Source: Methanobacteriota archaeon (GTDB taxonomy: Archaea > Thermoplasmatota > Thermoplasmata > RBG-16-68-12 > EA-27). Taken from it: 13,448 nucleotides of DNA. Shown here piece after piece: positions 1 to 6,018 of the stretch. How positions within the stretch are numbered: position 1 is the stretch's first letter; each line of letters starts with the position of its first letter. The translations under genes were made by a program, and so were the position numbers. A model generated the notes under the pieces. It did not search any database, was not told the origin of the DNA, and worked only from the letters and a program-made list of their open reading frames with translations. Location of the stretch: assembly GCA_016207545.1 (NCBI GenBank), contig JACQPO010000179.1, positions 1 to 13,448 on the forward strand. Reading direction: 5' to 3'.

Positions 1-576
1 GACGTGATCGGCGCCGATCGATCGCACGAGGTCGACATTCCTCGAGCTACACACGCCGGTCACTTCGGCTCCGAACGCCTTGGCGATCTGCACGGCAAAC
101 GTGCCCACGCCTCCCGACGCCCCGTTGATCAGGACCTTTTGCCCTGGCTGAATCTGCCCCTTGTCGCGAAGACCCTGCAGTGCGGTGAGCGCCGCCACAG
201 GCACGGCCGCCGCCTGCTCCAACGTCAGGTTGGCCGGTTTCGGCGCGACTGCGTTGCGAACGCACACGTACTCGGCGAAGGCTCCGTCCCTCGCGCCGAA
301 TACCTCGTCACCCGGTCGAAACTGGGTGACGTCTCTGCCGACCGCTTCCACCGTCCCCGCGAAGTCGACTCCCAATCTGTTGCTTTTTGGTTTGAGTAGC
401 CCGAAAAATATGCGTCCGAAGTACGGCTTGCCTGTCAGGGCGTACCAGTCCGCTGGGTTGATTGAAGCCGCGCGGACTCGCACCAGCACGCCATCGTCCG
501 TGAGGTCTGGCTTGTCGGTCTCCTGGAGCTCCAGAACATCGGGTGAGCCGTACGTGTTGCGGACGATCGCTTTCAT
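1..576 (-). CDS. Zinc-type alcohol dehydrogenase / quinone oxidoreductase homologue (MDR superfamily), 3'-truncated by the window edge
   Basis: The minus strand is open from the ATG at 576 to base 1, giving 192 codons with no stop, so the C-terminal part lies outside the window (family members are about 320-340 residues). It starts MKAIVRNTYGSPDVLEL and continues with VRAASINPADWYALTG, the GVDFAGTVEAVG segment, RPGDEVFG and, near residues 148-165, the nucleotide-binding loop NGASGGVGTFAVQIAKAFGA. These are classic MDR quinone-oxidoreductase/alcohol-dehydrogenase signatures: a GroES-like N-terminal domain followed by the start of the Rossmann domain. The cysteines expected for a structural zinc are absent from the visible part, which favours the zinc-independent quinone-reductase (QOR) branch using NAD(P)H. 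A strong Shine-Dalgarno and lower-GC codon use than the genes after 2876 suggest acquisition from a bacterium (inference). The substrate cannot be told. Confidence 0.9.
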   Translation of the reverse strand, partial: MKAIVRNTYGSPDVLELQETDKPDLTDDGVLVRVRAASINPADWYALTGKPYFGRIFFGLLKPKSNRLGVDFAGTVEAVGRDVTQFRPGDEVFGARDGAFAEYVCVRNAVAPKPANLTLEQAAAVPVAALTALQGLRDKGQIQPGQKVLINGASGGVGTFAVQIAKAFGAEVTGVCSSRNVDLVRSIGADHV

Positions 577-1105
577 CGTATTCTCCTCAGCCGTCGCGGG
601 TCTGGTGGCAGGGAGCTGCGTGGTCTGGCCCGGCCAAGAACCGGCATCATGAGCGGCCCCATATGCGGCTTCCTGATAAACGGGCGGATTGGCTTGAAGG
701 CTCCCCCATGGACCAGGAGTTCGGCAATCTACCTCCTGGTCAGGCGGACTTCCATGCGTCCCACGACCTCCCCCGCTTCGCTCGGACCGTTCCCAACCGC
801 CTCAGCGAACTGGTCGGCCCGAGACAAGGAGCAGGGCCCGGCACAGCGACGTAAGCAACGCCCTGGCAACAGGAGCACATTGTGGAGCCCCCTTCTAGCC
901 GCCCGGCGGCCAGTGGGGCCAAGGGCCGCCGCCAACCCAAATGCAACGGGTCCAAGCCTTAGGTCCCAACCCACCGCAAAGGCAACAGCACCCTTGACGG
1001 CGGTTCCGTTCCAACGATGTTGGCCCCATTGACACAAGGGCAACACATCGACGTGGCCGAGCCGCCCAGACGTGGGTGGCCAGGATGGAAACGAGTGATG
1101 ACGGC
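577..1105. other. Gene-poor spacer of 529 bases with a stem-loop and possible coding relic
   Basis: I see no convincing gene here. A perfect 9-bp inverted repeat, GACCAGGAG at 711-719 and CTCCTGGTC at 733-741, could form a stem with a 13-base loop. On the minus strand, bases about 830-729 read SRADQFAEAVGNGPSEAGEV and end in a stop just inside the stem-loop. The phrase looks protein-like, but the longer frame has no credible start and its upstream part only shadows the NYN gene. It may be the tail of a decayed gene with its hairpin terminator. No tRNA, rRNA or insertion-sequence ends were recognised. Confidence 0.4.
581..588 (-). promoter_or_regulatory. Strong Shine-Dalgarno of the oxidoreductase gene
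   Basis: On the minus strand GAGGAGAA lies four bases before the ATG at 576 (GAGGAGAATACGATG). It fixes the start codon. It is unlike the NYN gene in the same block, which has a TATA box close to its ATG and no such site, and no TATA-like element is evident upstream of this one. Confidence 0.6.
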
Positions 1106-1690
1106 TTAGGGCTCTCGAATCGCTGCCAAGTGATCGTCCAAGTAGGTAATCCCATCGACGTGTCCGATGAGCATACCCGAGAAGGACTGCTTCCAGGTGA
1201 AGATCCAAATCTTGCGGTTTCGGACGGCCCTTAGCCAGTCGATTACCGGCAGGAAGTCCTTGTCTCCGGTAACCAGCACGGCCTCTTCATAGTCGTCCGC
1301 GAGAATGATGAGATGCTTCGCCAAGTCGATGTCAGTCATCTTCGACTTGTGCGGAGGCAACTCTACGATCGTCCTGCATGTCGGGCAAACGGAATCGAAT
1401 TCTGATCCGCACTTTGGGCAATGCACGTGTCTTACTCTCGTCTCCAGGGGCTGGGTATGGACCAGAAAGGCGCTCCGCGCTAACCACTCGTGAAACCTTG
1501 ACTGTCCCGGATTTGCCTCGTCCGTGGCAGTGAAAAAATGGACGTGAGTTAGGTTGCGACTTTGGGAGAGCAGGGTACGCAGTCTGGGAGGATCGACCCT
1601 TGTCGAGTAGTAGTTCTTCGCTCCCAGATAGACGTTCGACCAGTCGACAAAGGCCAAACTTCTGGGATGGTGCACAGTGGGCTGGGCCAT
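1106..1690 (-). CDS. NYN/DUF88 (LabA-like, PIN-fold) nuclease-family protein with inserted zinc ribbon
   Basis: A protein of 194 residues. The N-terminal strand LAFVDWSNVY carries D16 and N19. The central KMTDIDLAKHLI gives D120/D122, and AVLVTGDKDFLP gives D143 and D145. This is the spacing of acidic residues that forms the metal site in NYN (PIN-like) ribonuclease domains, with the usual DxD after the Gly of the third strand. Between the first half and the D122 helix sits a four-cysteine knuckle, CPKC (91-94) and CPTC (102-105), which looks like a zinc ribbon and may bind RNA or a partner. RNA cleavage is the expected role of the fold; the substrate is unknown. The ATG at 1690 is supported by a TATA box about 25 bases upstream, so the mRNA should be nearly leaderless. 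The gene is single and lies in the lower-GC accessory block. Confidence 0.8.
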   Translation of the reverse strand: MAQPTVHHPRSLAFVDWSNVYLGAKNYYSTRVDPPRLRTLLSQSRNLTHVHFFTATDEANPGQSRFHEWLARSAFLVHTQPLETRVRHVHCPKCGSEFDSVCPTCRTIVELPPHKSKMTDIDLAKHLIILADDYEEAVLVTGDKDFLPVIDWLRAVRNRKIWIFTWKQSFSGMLIGHVDGITYLDDHLAAIREP

Positions 1691-1714
1691 TGAATCACTC
1701 GTCTGAAAATATCC

Positions 1715-1723
1715 TATTTATAA
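1715..1723 (-). promoter_or_regulatory. Archaeal TATA box of the NYN gene
   Basis: The minus strand reads TTATAAATA, a near-consensus archaeal TATA box in an otherwise GC-rich sequence. Its 3' edge is 25 bases before the ATG at 1690. Archaeal TATA boxes centre about 26-27 bases before the transcription start, so transcription should begin within a few bases of the start codon (leaderless or nearly so). No Shine-Dalgarno is seen between them, which agrees. Confidence 0.75.
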
Positions 1724-1885
1724 GGGGGACCCGTGCGACGACCCGAAGGTCCAAGGGGCAGATGCCCCGCCGCACGGTAATGTATGCAAGCCCCAATTGC
1801 GCGAGGAGTATATCAGGTTGACTACCAGATTCTCCTTCCCGATCCGGTGGTTTCAGCTGCTCACCTACCCCGGCGCCGTTGATTC

Positions 1886-2158
1886 TTACCGTCGTAGGGC
1901 CTCCACATCCTTCAGGACCTCGTTCACCGTGTTCCGGAGGTTCACGAGCGCGTGGAGGCGCGCCTCGTCCTTCCGTATGGAGAGGATGGACTTATATTCG
2001 AGTCGAGGGGATAAATGAAAGTGTTCGACTTCCTTGGAGAAACTGCCCCTATTCCGCTCCCTGCGCCCGCCTCGTGGCCGTGGGGTGTATTCACTCCCAA
2101 ACCATACGTCGAGCCGTTCCTGGCGGCTCCGCCGCCGTCTGCGCGTCCCGTAGACCCC
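1886..2158 (-). pseudogene. Start-less minus-strand coding fragment (helical C-terminus)
   Basis: The minus frame ending with TAA at 1888-1886 has a protein-like helical tail that includes SILSIRKDEARLHALVNL and NTVNEVLKDVEALRR, in heptad-like form. Reading upstream, the frame stays open to a TAA at 2161-2159. It contains no ATG, GTG or TTG placed to start the protein, and its upstream part becomes Arg-rich and unconvincing. I read it as the surviving 3' end of a broken gene. The family is not recognised. An alternative is a small plus-strand gene starting at the ATG of 2015, with GAGGGG nine to four bases ahead and a proline-rich product; the two overlap and at most one is likely real. Confidence 0.35.
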
Positions 2159-2186
2159 TTAGCGGGGCTCCTCGTTGAGCCGACCG

Positions 2187-2546
2187 CTACTCCGGGTAGA
2201 CCGTGCCCTTGTCCGCGTGGGCAATGCCGTTCCGAACGGTAATCCGGTCGGCCCTGTGGGCTCCGGTTCCGTGGATGGGCACGGGCTTCGAGAACTTCCG
2301 TGCCTGAATCTCAATCTTGTCGGCAACGAGGGTCGGGTCCCCCTCCCAAGGAAGGGGTGGCAGATCGGGCAGCTCCGACAGGTCTGGGAGGTCGAGTTCG
2401 TTGGCAACCGGCCCACACTCGCCCTCTGGAGCGAACTCCAACCGGATCCGCCGCCCGGGGCCGAACTCCACCGCCCGGAGGCGACATGCCCAGTAGTCGA
2501 GTCGTTCGTCGATCCGGTCCAGAATCTCGTCCGCCACATCCACCAT
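2187..2546 (-). CDS. Hypothetical protein of 119 residues, possibly the 3' part of a frameshifted gene
   Basis: Starting at the ATG of 2546 the product begins MVDVADEILDRIDERLDYW, continues with a basic/hydrophobic stretch around LRAVEFGPGRRIRLEFAPEG, and has an unusual acidic proline run, LDLPDLSELPDLPPLPWEG. It ends in a TAG at 2189-2187. The amino-acid pattern is protein-like in this frame and poor in the alternatives. The reading frame continues sensibly upstream of the ATG (LEPPLIRP) without a good start, while bases 2700-2590 are protein-like in a different frame. One frameshift near the C-run at about 2600-2610 would join the two. I do not recognise the family. Confidence 0.45.
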   Translation of the reverse strand: MVDVADEILDRIDERLDYWACRLRAVEFGPGRRIRLEFAPEGECGPVANELDLPDLSELPDLPPLPWEGDPTLVADKIEIQARKFSKPVPIHGTGAHRADRITVRNGIAHADKGTVYPE

Positions 2547-2589
2547 CGGCCGAATCAAGGGTGGTTCGAGCACCCTCGGCAACCGTGGA

Positions 2590-2700
2590 GGATGGGGGAG
2601 AATCCTCCTTCTCTCCGTCAAGGAAATACCCGTAGACAAATCGACTCTGCCCGATGTAAAAGATGCGGGGGGCCGGGGTATCACCTTGACAGATTAGCAA
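2590..2700 (-). pseudogene. Possible 5' fragment of the frameshifted hypothetical gene
   Basis: From a TTG at 2700 this minus frame reads MLICQGDTPAPRIFYIGQSR then FVYGYFLDGEKEDSP, which looks like genuine beta-rich protein. The same frame then becomes an antisense shadow of the next ORF. The change of protein-like frame falls at a run of C residues, so either a sequencing error or a real inactivating frameshift is possible. The start is uncertain because the frame is open further upstream. No family recognised. Confidence 0.3.
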
Positions 2701-2717
2701 GATGCGGCCCCCCGGGC

Positions 2718-2737
2718 ACCCCTCACTCCTTAGGGGT
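2718..2737. repeat. Short inverted repeat (stem-loop) at the boundary of the low-GC and high-GC blocks
   Basis: ACCCCT at 2718-2723 and AGGGGT at 2732-2737 form a perfect 6-bp stem with an 8-base loop. It lies just upstream of the minus-strand fragment and before the permease on the plus strand. It could be an operator or terminator, and nothing in the sequence decides between them. Confidence 0.3.
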
Positions 2738-2875
2738 CACCCCCCTCGGCTTGATGAGGGATGCCCGTGAAGGCGGGATTGGACGTGCAATCGGGGCTCC
2801 CTGCCCACAACGTTGGAACGGAACCCTCAACGGCCACCGAGAAGCGCATGTACCCGCGCCCGTTCCCTCCCCCTC

Positions 2876-4135
2876 GTGGCGGACGGGGCCCTGTACCTCG
2901 CGGCGGGGGTCTTCGTCGCCACGTACGTCCTCCTCTCCCTCCGCTCCGTCCGCGGCTACCGGCTCGACCGACCCGCGGTCGCGCTGTTCGGCGGCGCGCT
3001 CATGCTCGCGTTCGGGATCGTCACGCCCTCGGACGCGCTCGCCGCGATCAACCTCGACGTGCTCCTCCTGCTCCTCGGGATGATGCTCCTCGTCGCGGGG
3101 CTCGACGTGTGCGGCTTCTTCGACCTCGTCGCCCGGAAAACGATCGACTACGCGCGGACGCAGGTCGCGTTCCTCGCGCTCCTCATGCTCGCGACCGCCG
3201 TGCTGAGCGCGCTCGTCCTCAACGACACAATCGTCCTCCTCATGACGCCGATCGTGATCAAGACGTGCCGCGCGATGGGGATCAACCAGGTCCCGTTCCT
3301 CGTCGGCGAGGCGTTGGCGGCGAACATCGGGAGCGTCGCGACGGAGGTCGGGAACCCGCAGAACGCGTACGTGGCGATCCAGTCGCGCATCCCATTCGTG
3401 GAGTTCACGGCCGTCCTGCTTCCCGTCGCGGCGGCCTCCTTGGTCGTCGGATTCCTCGCGACGTGGCTCGCGTTCCGGCGGGACCTCGCGAAACCCGTCG
3501 CGGATCCCGCGGCCGCGCGGAAGGCGATTCCGGTCCTCGTCCACCGCCGAGGGCTGGCGTTGACGATCACGGTCGTGTCCGCGACCGTCGTCGCGTTCTT
3601 CCTCTCGACGTCCGCGATGTTGCCGTTCGTCGCCCTCATCGGCGGGTCGATCGTCCTCCTCGTCCTCCCGGCGGTCGCGCGGACGACGCCCCGCGCGCTC
3701 TTCGAGAAGGTGGACTGGAGCGTCCTCATCCTGTTCATCGGACTCTTCGTCCTGATCGAGGGCGTGAAGACGTCCGGCCTGCTCGCAGAGCTCGTGCGCC
3801 TCTTTGGCGGGGCCGGCACGGGGACCGTGTGGGGCCTGTCCGGGATTGCCGCGGTCCTCTCGAACCTCGTGAGCAACGTGCCCGCCGTCCTGCTCCTCGC
3901 GCCGACGGTCGTCCTCGCGCCCGCGGCGGACCAGCGGGGCCTGTGGCTCGCGCTCGCCGCGTCCTCGACCCTGGCGGGGAACGCGACGATCATCGGGGCG
4001 GCGGCGAACATCATCGTCCTCCAGGTCGCATCGAAGGCGGGGGCCGAGGTCACATTCCGGGAGTTCGTGAAGGCGGGGCTGCCGACGTCCGTCGCGACGG
4101 TCGCGATCGCGGCCGCGTGGCTGACGATCGTGTGA
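2876..4135 (+). CDS. ArsB/NhaD/SLC13-type ion-transporter (IT superfamily) permease
   Basis: An integral membrane protein of about 419 residues with 11 or so hydrophobic segments, arranged as the two-fold repeat of the ion-transporter superfamily. Signature loops are LNDTIVLLMTPIVI (residues about 115-128), ANIGSVATEVGNPQN (about 149-163), SNLVSNVPAVLLL (about 329-341) and GNATIIGAAANIIV (about 368-381). It ends with EVTFREFVKAGLP, the family's usual 'FxEFxKxGxP' tail before a last helix. Such proteins move anions (citrate, sulfate, arsenite) or exchange sodium for protons; the substrate cannot be read from sequence. A TTG at 2813 would add 21 Arg-rich residues whose codons often end in A or T, unlike the rest, so the GTG at 2876, directly before the first helix, is preferred. 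Confidence 0.85.
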   Translation: MADGALYLAAGVFVATYVLLSLRSVRGYRLDRPAVALFGGALMLAFGIVTPSDALAAINLDVLLLLLGMMLLVAGLDVCGFFDLVARKTIDYARTQVAFLALLMLATAVLSALVLNDTIVLLMTPIVIKTCRAMGINQVPFLVGEALAANIGSVATEVGNPQNAYVAIQSRIPFVEFTAVLLPVAAASLVVGFLATWLAFRRDLAKPVADPAAARKAIPVLVHRRGLALTITVVSATVVAFFLSTSAMLPFVALIGGSIVLLVLPAVARTTPRALFEKVDWSVLILFIGLFVLIEGVKTSGLLAELVRLFGGAGTGTVWGLSGIAAVLSNLVSNVPAVLLLAPTVVLAPAADQRGLWLALAASSTLAGNATIIGAAANIIVLQVASKAGAEVTFREFVKAGLPTSVATVAIAAAWLTIV

Positions 4136-4145
4136 CCTCCGAACG

Positions 4146-4150
4146 TTTTT
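4146..4150 (+). terminator. Oligo-T tract after the permease gene
   Basis: Five consecutive T residues lie ten bases after the permease stop codon in GC-rich DNA. Archaeal RNA polymerase terminates at short T runs without a hairpin, so this may end the permease transcript. It also sits at the extreme 5' edge of the ZPR1 frame, which is one reason for placing the ZPR1 start downstream of it. Confidence 0.35.
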
Positions 4151-4163
4151 GTGGTCCCTCCGC

Positions 4164-4790
4164 GTGGCGGGGAACGTGGCGGACGAACCGGACCGCACGC
4201 TCGTGCGCGGACCCTTGCGCGAAGCGGTGGTCGACGGGCCCTGCCCATATTGCGGCCAGCCGGCCCTCGTGATGCGCTCCCTGCCGCTCGAGATCCCGTA
4301 CTTCGGCGACGCGCTGCAGACGACGGTGTCGTGCGGGTCGTGTTCCTACCGCCGTGCGGACCTCCTCCTGACGGAGCGGGGCGAGCCCGTCCGCCATGCG
4401 CTCCGTGTGGAAAGGAGCGACGACCTGAATGCGCGCGTCGTGCGGTCCACCTCCGGGACGATCCGCGTCCCCGAGCTCGGAGTCGTAATCGAGCCCGGCC
4501 CCCGGGCCGAGGCGTTTGTGACGAACGCGGAGGGCGTCCTTCGGCGGCTCCGGGATATCCTCGAATTCGCGCGTCGCAACGCGGACTCGGACGCGGCGCG
4601 CCGCCATGCGGAGCGGGCAATCGCGGACGTCGACCAGATGATCGCGGGAAGCCGGGCGTTCACGCTCATCGTGGAGGACCCGACCGGAAACAGCGCAATC
4701 ATCCACGACCGGGCGACGAAGAAGAAGTTGAGCGCCGGGGAAGCACGACGGCTCAAACGCGGGACGCCGGACTTCTCCCTCTCCCGCTAG
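4164..4790 (+). CDS. Archaeal ZPR1-type zinc-finger protein
   Basis: About 208 residues. The N-terminal zinc finger is CPYC (residues about 27-30), then LPLEIPYFGDALQTTVSC and CGSC (57-60). This is the C-x2-C-x26-C-x2-C arrangement, with the strongly conserved 'EIPYFG' segment of ZPR1 domains. The following beta-rich part (TSGTIRVPELGVVIEPGP) and the helical tail match the archaeal single-ZPR1 family. Eukaryotic ZPR1 binds eEF1A and acts in its folding or growth signalling; for the archaeal protein a link to translation factors is inference. Possible starts are TTG 4149, GTG 4164 and GTG 4176. The two GTG codons lie after the T tract and are preferred. The stop TAG overlaps the stop of the convergent rpoK. 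Confidence 0.88.
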   Translation: MAGNVADEPDRTLVRGPLREAVVDGPCPYCGQPALVMRSLPLEIPYFGDALQTTVSCGSCSYRRADLLLTERGEPVRHALRVERSDDLNARVVRSTSGTIRVPELGVVIEPGPRAEAFVTNAEGVLRRLRDILEFARRNADSDAARRHAERAIADVDQMIAGSRAFTLIVEDPTGNSAIIHDRATKKKLSAGEARRLKRGTPDFSLSR

Positions 4791-4969
4791 CGCTTCACGG
4801 TGATCGGGATGACGGTCTTGCGGAACTCGAGCTCCGCGATGTCGATCGGGTCGACCATCCCCGCGGGGACTTCGATCAACAGGGGCGCTCCCATGGAAAT
4901 CTGGAGGGCACGAGCGCCAATGATCCGCGCGCGTTCGAAACGGGTGTATCGGATCGCCTCCGCCGCCAT
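4787..4969 (-). CDS. rpoK: DNA-directed RNA polymerase subunit K (Rpb6/omega homologue)
   Basis: A 60-residue protein from the ATG at 4969. It carries the near-invariant core of archaeal RpoK: RYTRFERARIIGARALQISM followed by GAPLLIEVP, then DPIDIAELEF and the C-terminal RKTVIPITVKR. Archaeal RpoK, eukaryotic Rpb6 and bacterial omega are homologous small subunits that clamp the largest subunit and aid polymerase assembly. The length matches the family (about 57-62). A GTG at 4978 would add three residues. It is convergent with the ZPR1 gene, sharing CTAG so that the two stop codons overlap, and divergent from the Ras-like GTPase gene. Its presence is the best evidence that this chromosome is archaeal. 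Confidence 0.95.
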   Translation of the reverse strand: MAAEAIRYTRFERARIIGARALQISMGAPLLIEVPAGMVDPIDIAELEFRKTVIPITVKR

Positions 4970-5008
4970 GGAACGCACCCGGGGTGTCCGGCGGGAACGC
5001 AGGTCCCG

Positions 5009-5018
5009 TCTTTAACCT
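5009..5018 (-). promoter_or_regulatory. Weak TATA-like element of rpoK
   Basis: The minus strand reads GGTTAAAGAC, the only A/T-rich patch in the 180-base divergent spacer on this side. Its centre is about 44 bases before the ATG at 4969, so transcription would start near 4987, leaving a short leader. Confidence 0.35.
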
Positions 5019-5074
5019 ACCGTGGCCCGCGCGGGAGCGACGCCCATGGGGGCTGCGCCCCGCTACCGTGCATC

Positions 5075-5095
5075 CCCGATGACGAGGGCATCGGG
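5075..5095. repeat. 7-bp inverted repeat upstream of the Ras-like GTPase gene
   Basis: CCCGATG at 5075-5081 and CATCGGG at 5089-5095 are perfect arms around ACGAGGG. It lies 55 bases before the GTPase ATG and next to an A/T-richer patch (GATAATC at about 5099-5105) that may be a TATA-like element. A regulatory site is possible but could be chance in GC-rich DNA. Confidence 0.3.
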
Positions 5096-5149
5096 AACGA
5101 TAATCACCCCGCTGGATTCAAGCGCAAGAACGTCGAGCGTGGAAGTTCC

Positions 5150-5734
5150 ATGGAGTCCCCCCGCCGGGAGATCAAGCTCAAGATTTGCGTCGTCGGCCAG
5201 TCCCGGGTCGGCAAGACGTCCCTCATTCGCCGGTTCGTGCACGACCAGTTCGACGAGAAGTACCTGTACACGATCGGGGCGAACGTCTCGAAGCGGACGT
5301 TCGACCTCGTGCTCCCGGGGAGCGACGACCGATGGTCCCTCGTCCTCACCTTGTGGGACATCATGGGCGAGAAAGGGTTCCTCGACCTGCTCCGCGAGGC
5401 GTACTTCCAAGGCACGTCGGGCGTCGTCGCGGTCGCGGATCTGTCGCGCCCCGAAACGTTCGAGGAGGTCGACATGTGGATCGGCGCAATCAAGGAAGTC
5501 GCGGGGACGGACACGCCCGTCATCCTCGTCGCGAACAAGCTCGACCTCGTAGACCCCCGGAAAGTGGACTGCTCGCCCCTCACGGCGACGGCCGCGCGGC
5601 ATTGCGCGCCGCTCCTGCCGACGAGCGCGAAGATCGGGGAGAACGTGGAGAGCGCGTTCACCCTCGTCGCGAGGCTCGCGATGGGAACCTTGTTCCATCA
5701 GCGGGAGCCTCCCTTGGCGGCGGCGAAGCAGTAG
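5150..5734 (+). CDS. Ras-superfamily small GTPase
   Basis: 194 residues with every G box in order: the P-loop GQSRVGKTS (16-24), a threonine-containing switch I region after FDEKYLYTIGANV, the G3 box WDIMG (69-73), NKLD (129-132) and TSAK (158-161). This is the length and order of Rab/Ras/Tem1-like proteins. G3 lacks the DTAGQ form of canonical Ras: there is no Gln at the catalytic position after G73 (E74 and K75 follow), so intrinsic GTP hydrolysis may differ. There is no C-terminal CaaX or Cys for lipidation, so it is probably cytosolic or recruited by a partner. Related archaeal genes are known, but their roles are largely unassigned. The ATG at 5150 directly precedes the first strand. It is adjacent to the surface/KaiC operon, separated by 284 bases. 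Confidence 0.92.
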   Translation: MESPRREIKLKICVVGQSRVGKTSLIRRFVHDQFDEKYLYTIGANVSKRTFDLVLPGSDDRWSLVLTLWDIMGEKGFLDLLREAYFQGTSGVVAVADLSRPETFEEVDMWIGAIKEVAGTDTPVILVANKLDLVDPRKVDCSPLTATAARHCAPLLPTSAKIGENVESAFTLVARLAMGTLFHQREPPLAAAKQ

Positions 5735-5953
5735 CCGGCCCACGTCCGGACGGCCCGGACTTGGACCTTGGTGGACCGCATCGCGGGCACGCGTCCGCCT
5801 TCTCCGCGGACACGAACATCCCGGACCGCTTCGGCCCCCGGCGCAAGACTTCGTGCATGACGCCGGACGCCAGGCGACCCCGTCGCAGAGCCGCGGAAAC
5901 GGGCGCGGTTCCGCAGCGTGAGAATCGCGAACGATAGTCGCCCGCCAACCGTC

Positions 5954-5959
5954 TTATAC
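5954..5959 (+). promoter_or_regulatory. TATA-like element of the winged-helix/KaiC/giant-protein operon
   Basis: TTATAC sits in the GC-rich spacer after the GTPase gene. A TATA centre here predicts transcription start at about 5982-5985, inside the inverted repeat at 5978-6000 and 35 or so bases before the ATG at 6019. Confidence 0.5.
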
Positions 5960-5977
5960 GCCGCAATCCACGATCGA

Positions 5978-6000
5978 TAGAGTTTCGGCGGGAAACTCTA
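5978..6000. promoter_or_regulatory. Perfect inverted repeat, likely operator over the operon's transcription start
   Basis: TAGAGTTTC at 5978-5986 and GAAACTCTA at 5992-6000 are perfect 9-bp arms around GGCGG. The 23-bp site is A/T-rich compared with its surroundings, lies 18 bases before the ATG of the winged-helix gene and begins 18 bases after the TATA-like element. That is where a dimeric archaeal repressor would block polymerase or TFB/TBP escape. The gene directly downstream encodes an ArsR-like protein, so autoregulation is the simplest idea (inference). As RNA it could also form a hairpin in the leader. Confidence 0.6.
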
Positions 6001-6018
6001 CGAGGGGTAGACCTTAAG

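Noticed and set aside
2015..2242. Plus-strand 75-codon proline-rich ORF with GAGGGG before its ATG and a TATATT patch upstream
   Set aside because: It overlaps better minus-strand coding signals, the TATA-like patch is too close for a normal archaeal start, and the C-terminal half is antisense shadow. Kept only as an alternative to the 1886-2158 fragment.
2813..2875. TTG at 2813 as the permease start
   Set aside because: It would add an Arg/Pro-rich leader with many codons ending in A or T, unlike the rest of the gene. The GTG at 2876 begins right before the first membrane helix.
2723..4198. Minus-strand 491-codon ORF opposite the permease
   Set aside because: Arg/Asp/Glu-rich low-complexity translation, the usual antisense pattern of a GC-rich membrane protein gene. 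The plus strand has transporter motifs and helices.
4151..5149. Long in-frame 5' extension of the GTPase frame
   Set aside because: Upstream of the ATG at 5150 the translation is an Arg/Pro-rich shadow of the ZPR1 gene and crosses rpoK. The P-loop begins directly after 5150.
5658..5858. Minus-strand 66-codon ORF from ATG 5858, with a CPRC pair
   Set aside because: It overlaps the end of the GTPase gene antisense, has only one Cys pair, and becomes low-complexity Arg/Pro/Ser. No promoter or ribosome site was seen. A real small protein cannot be excluded.
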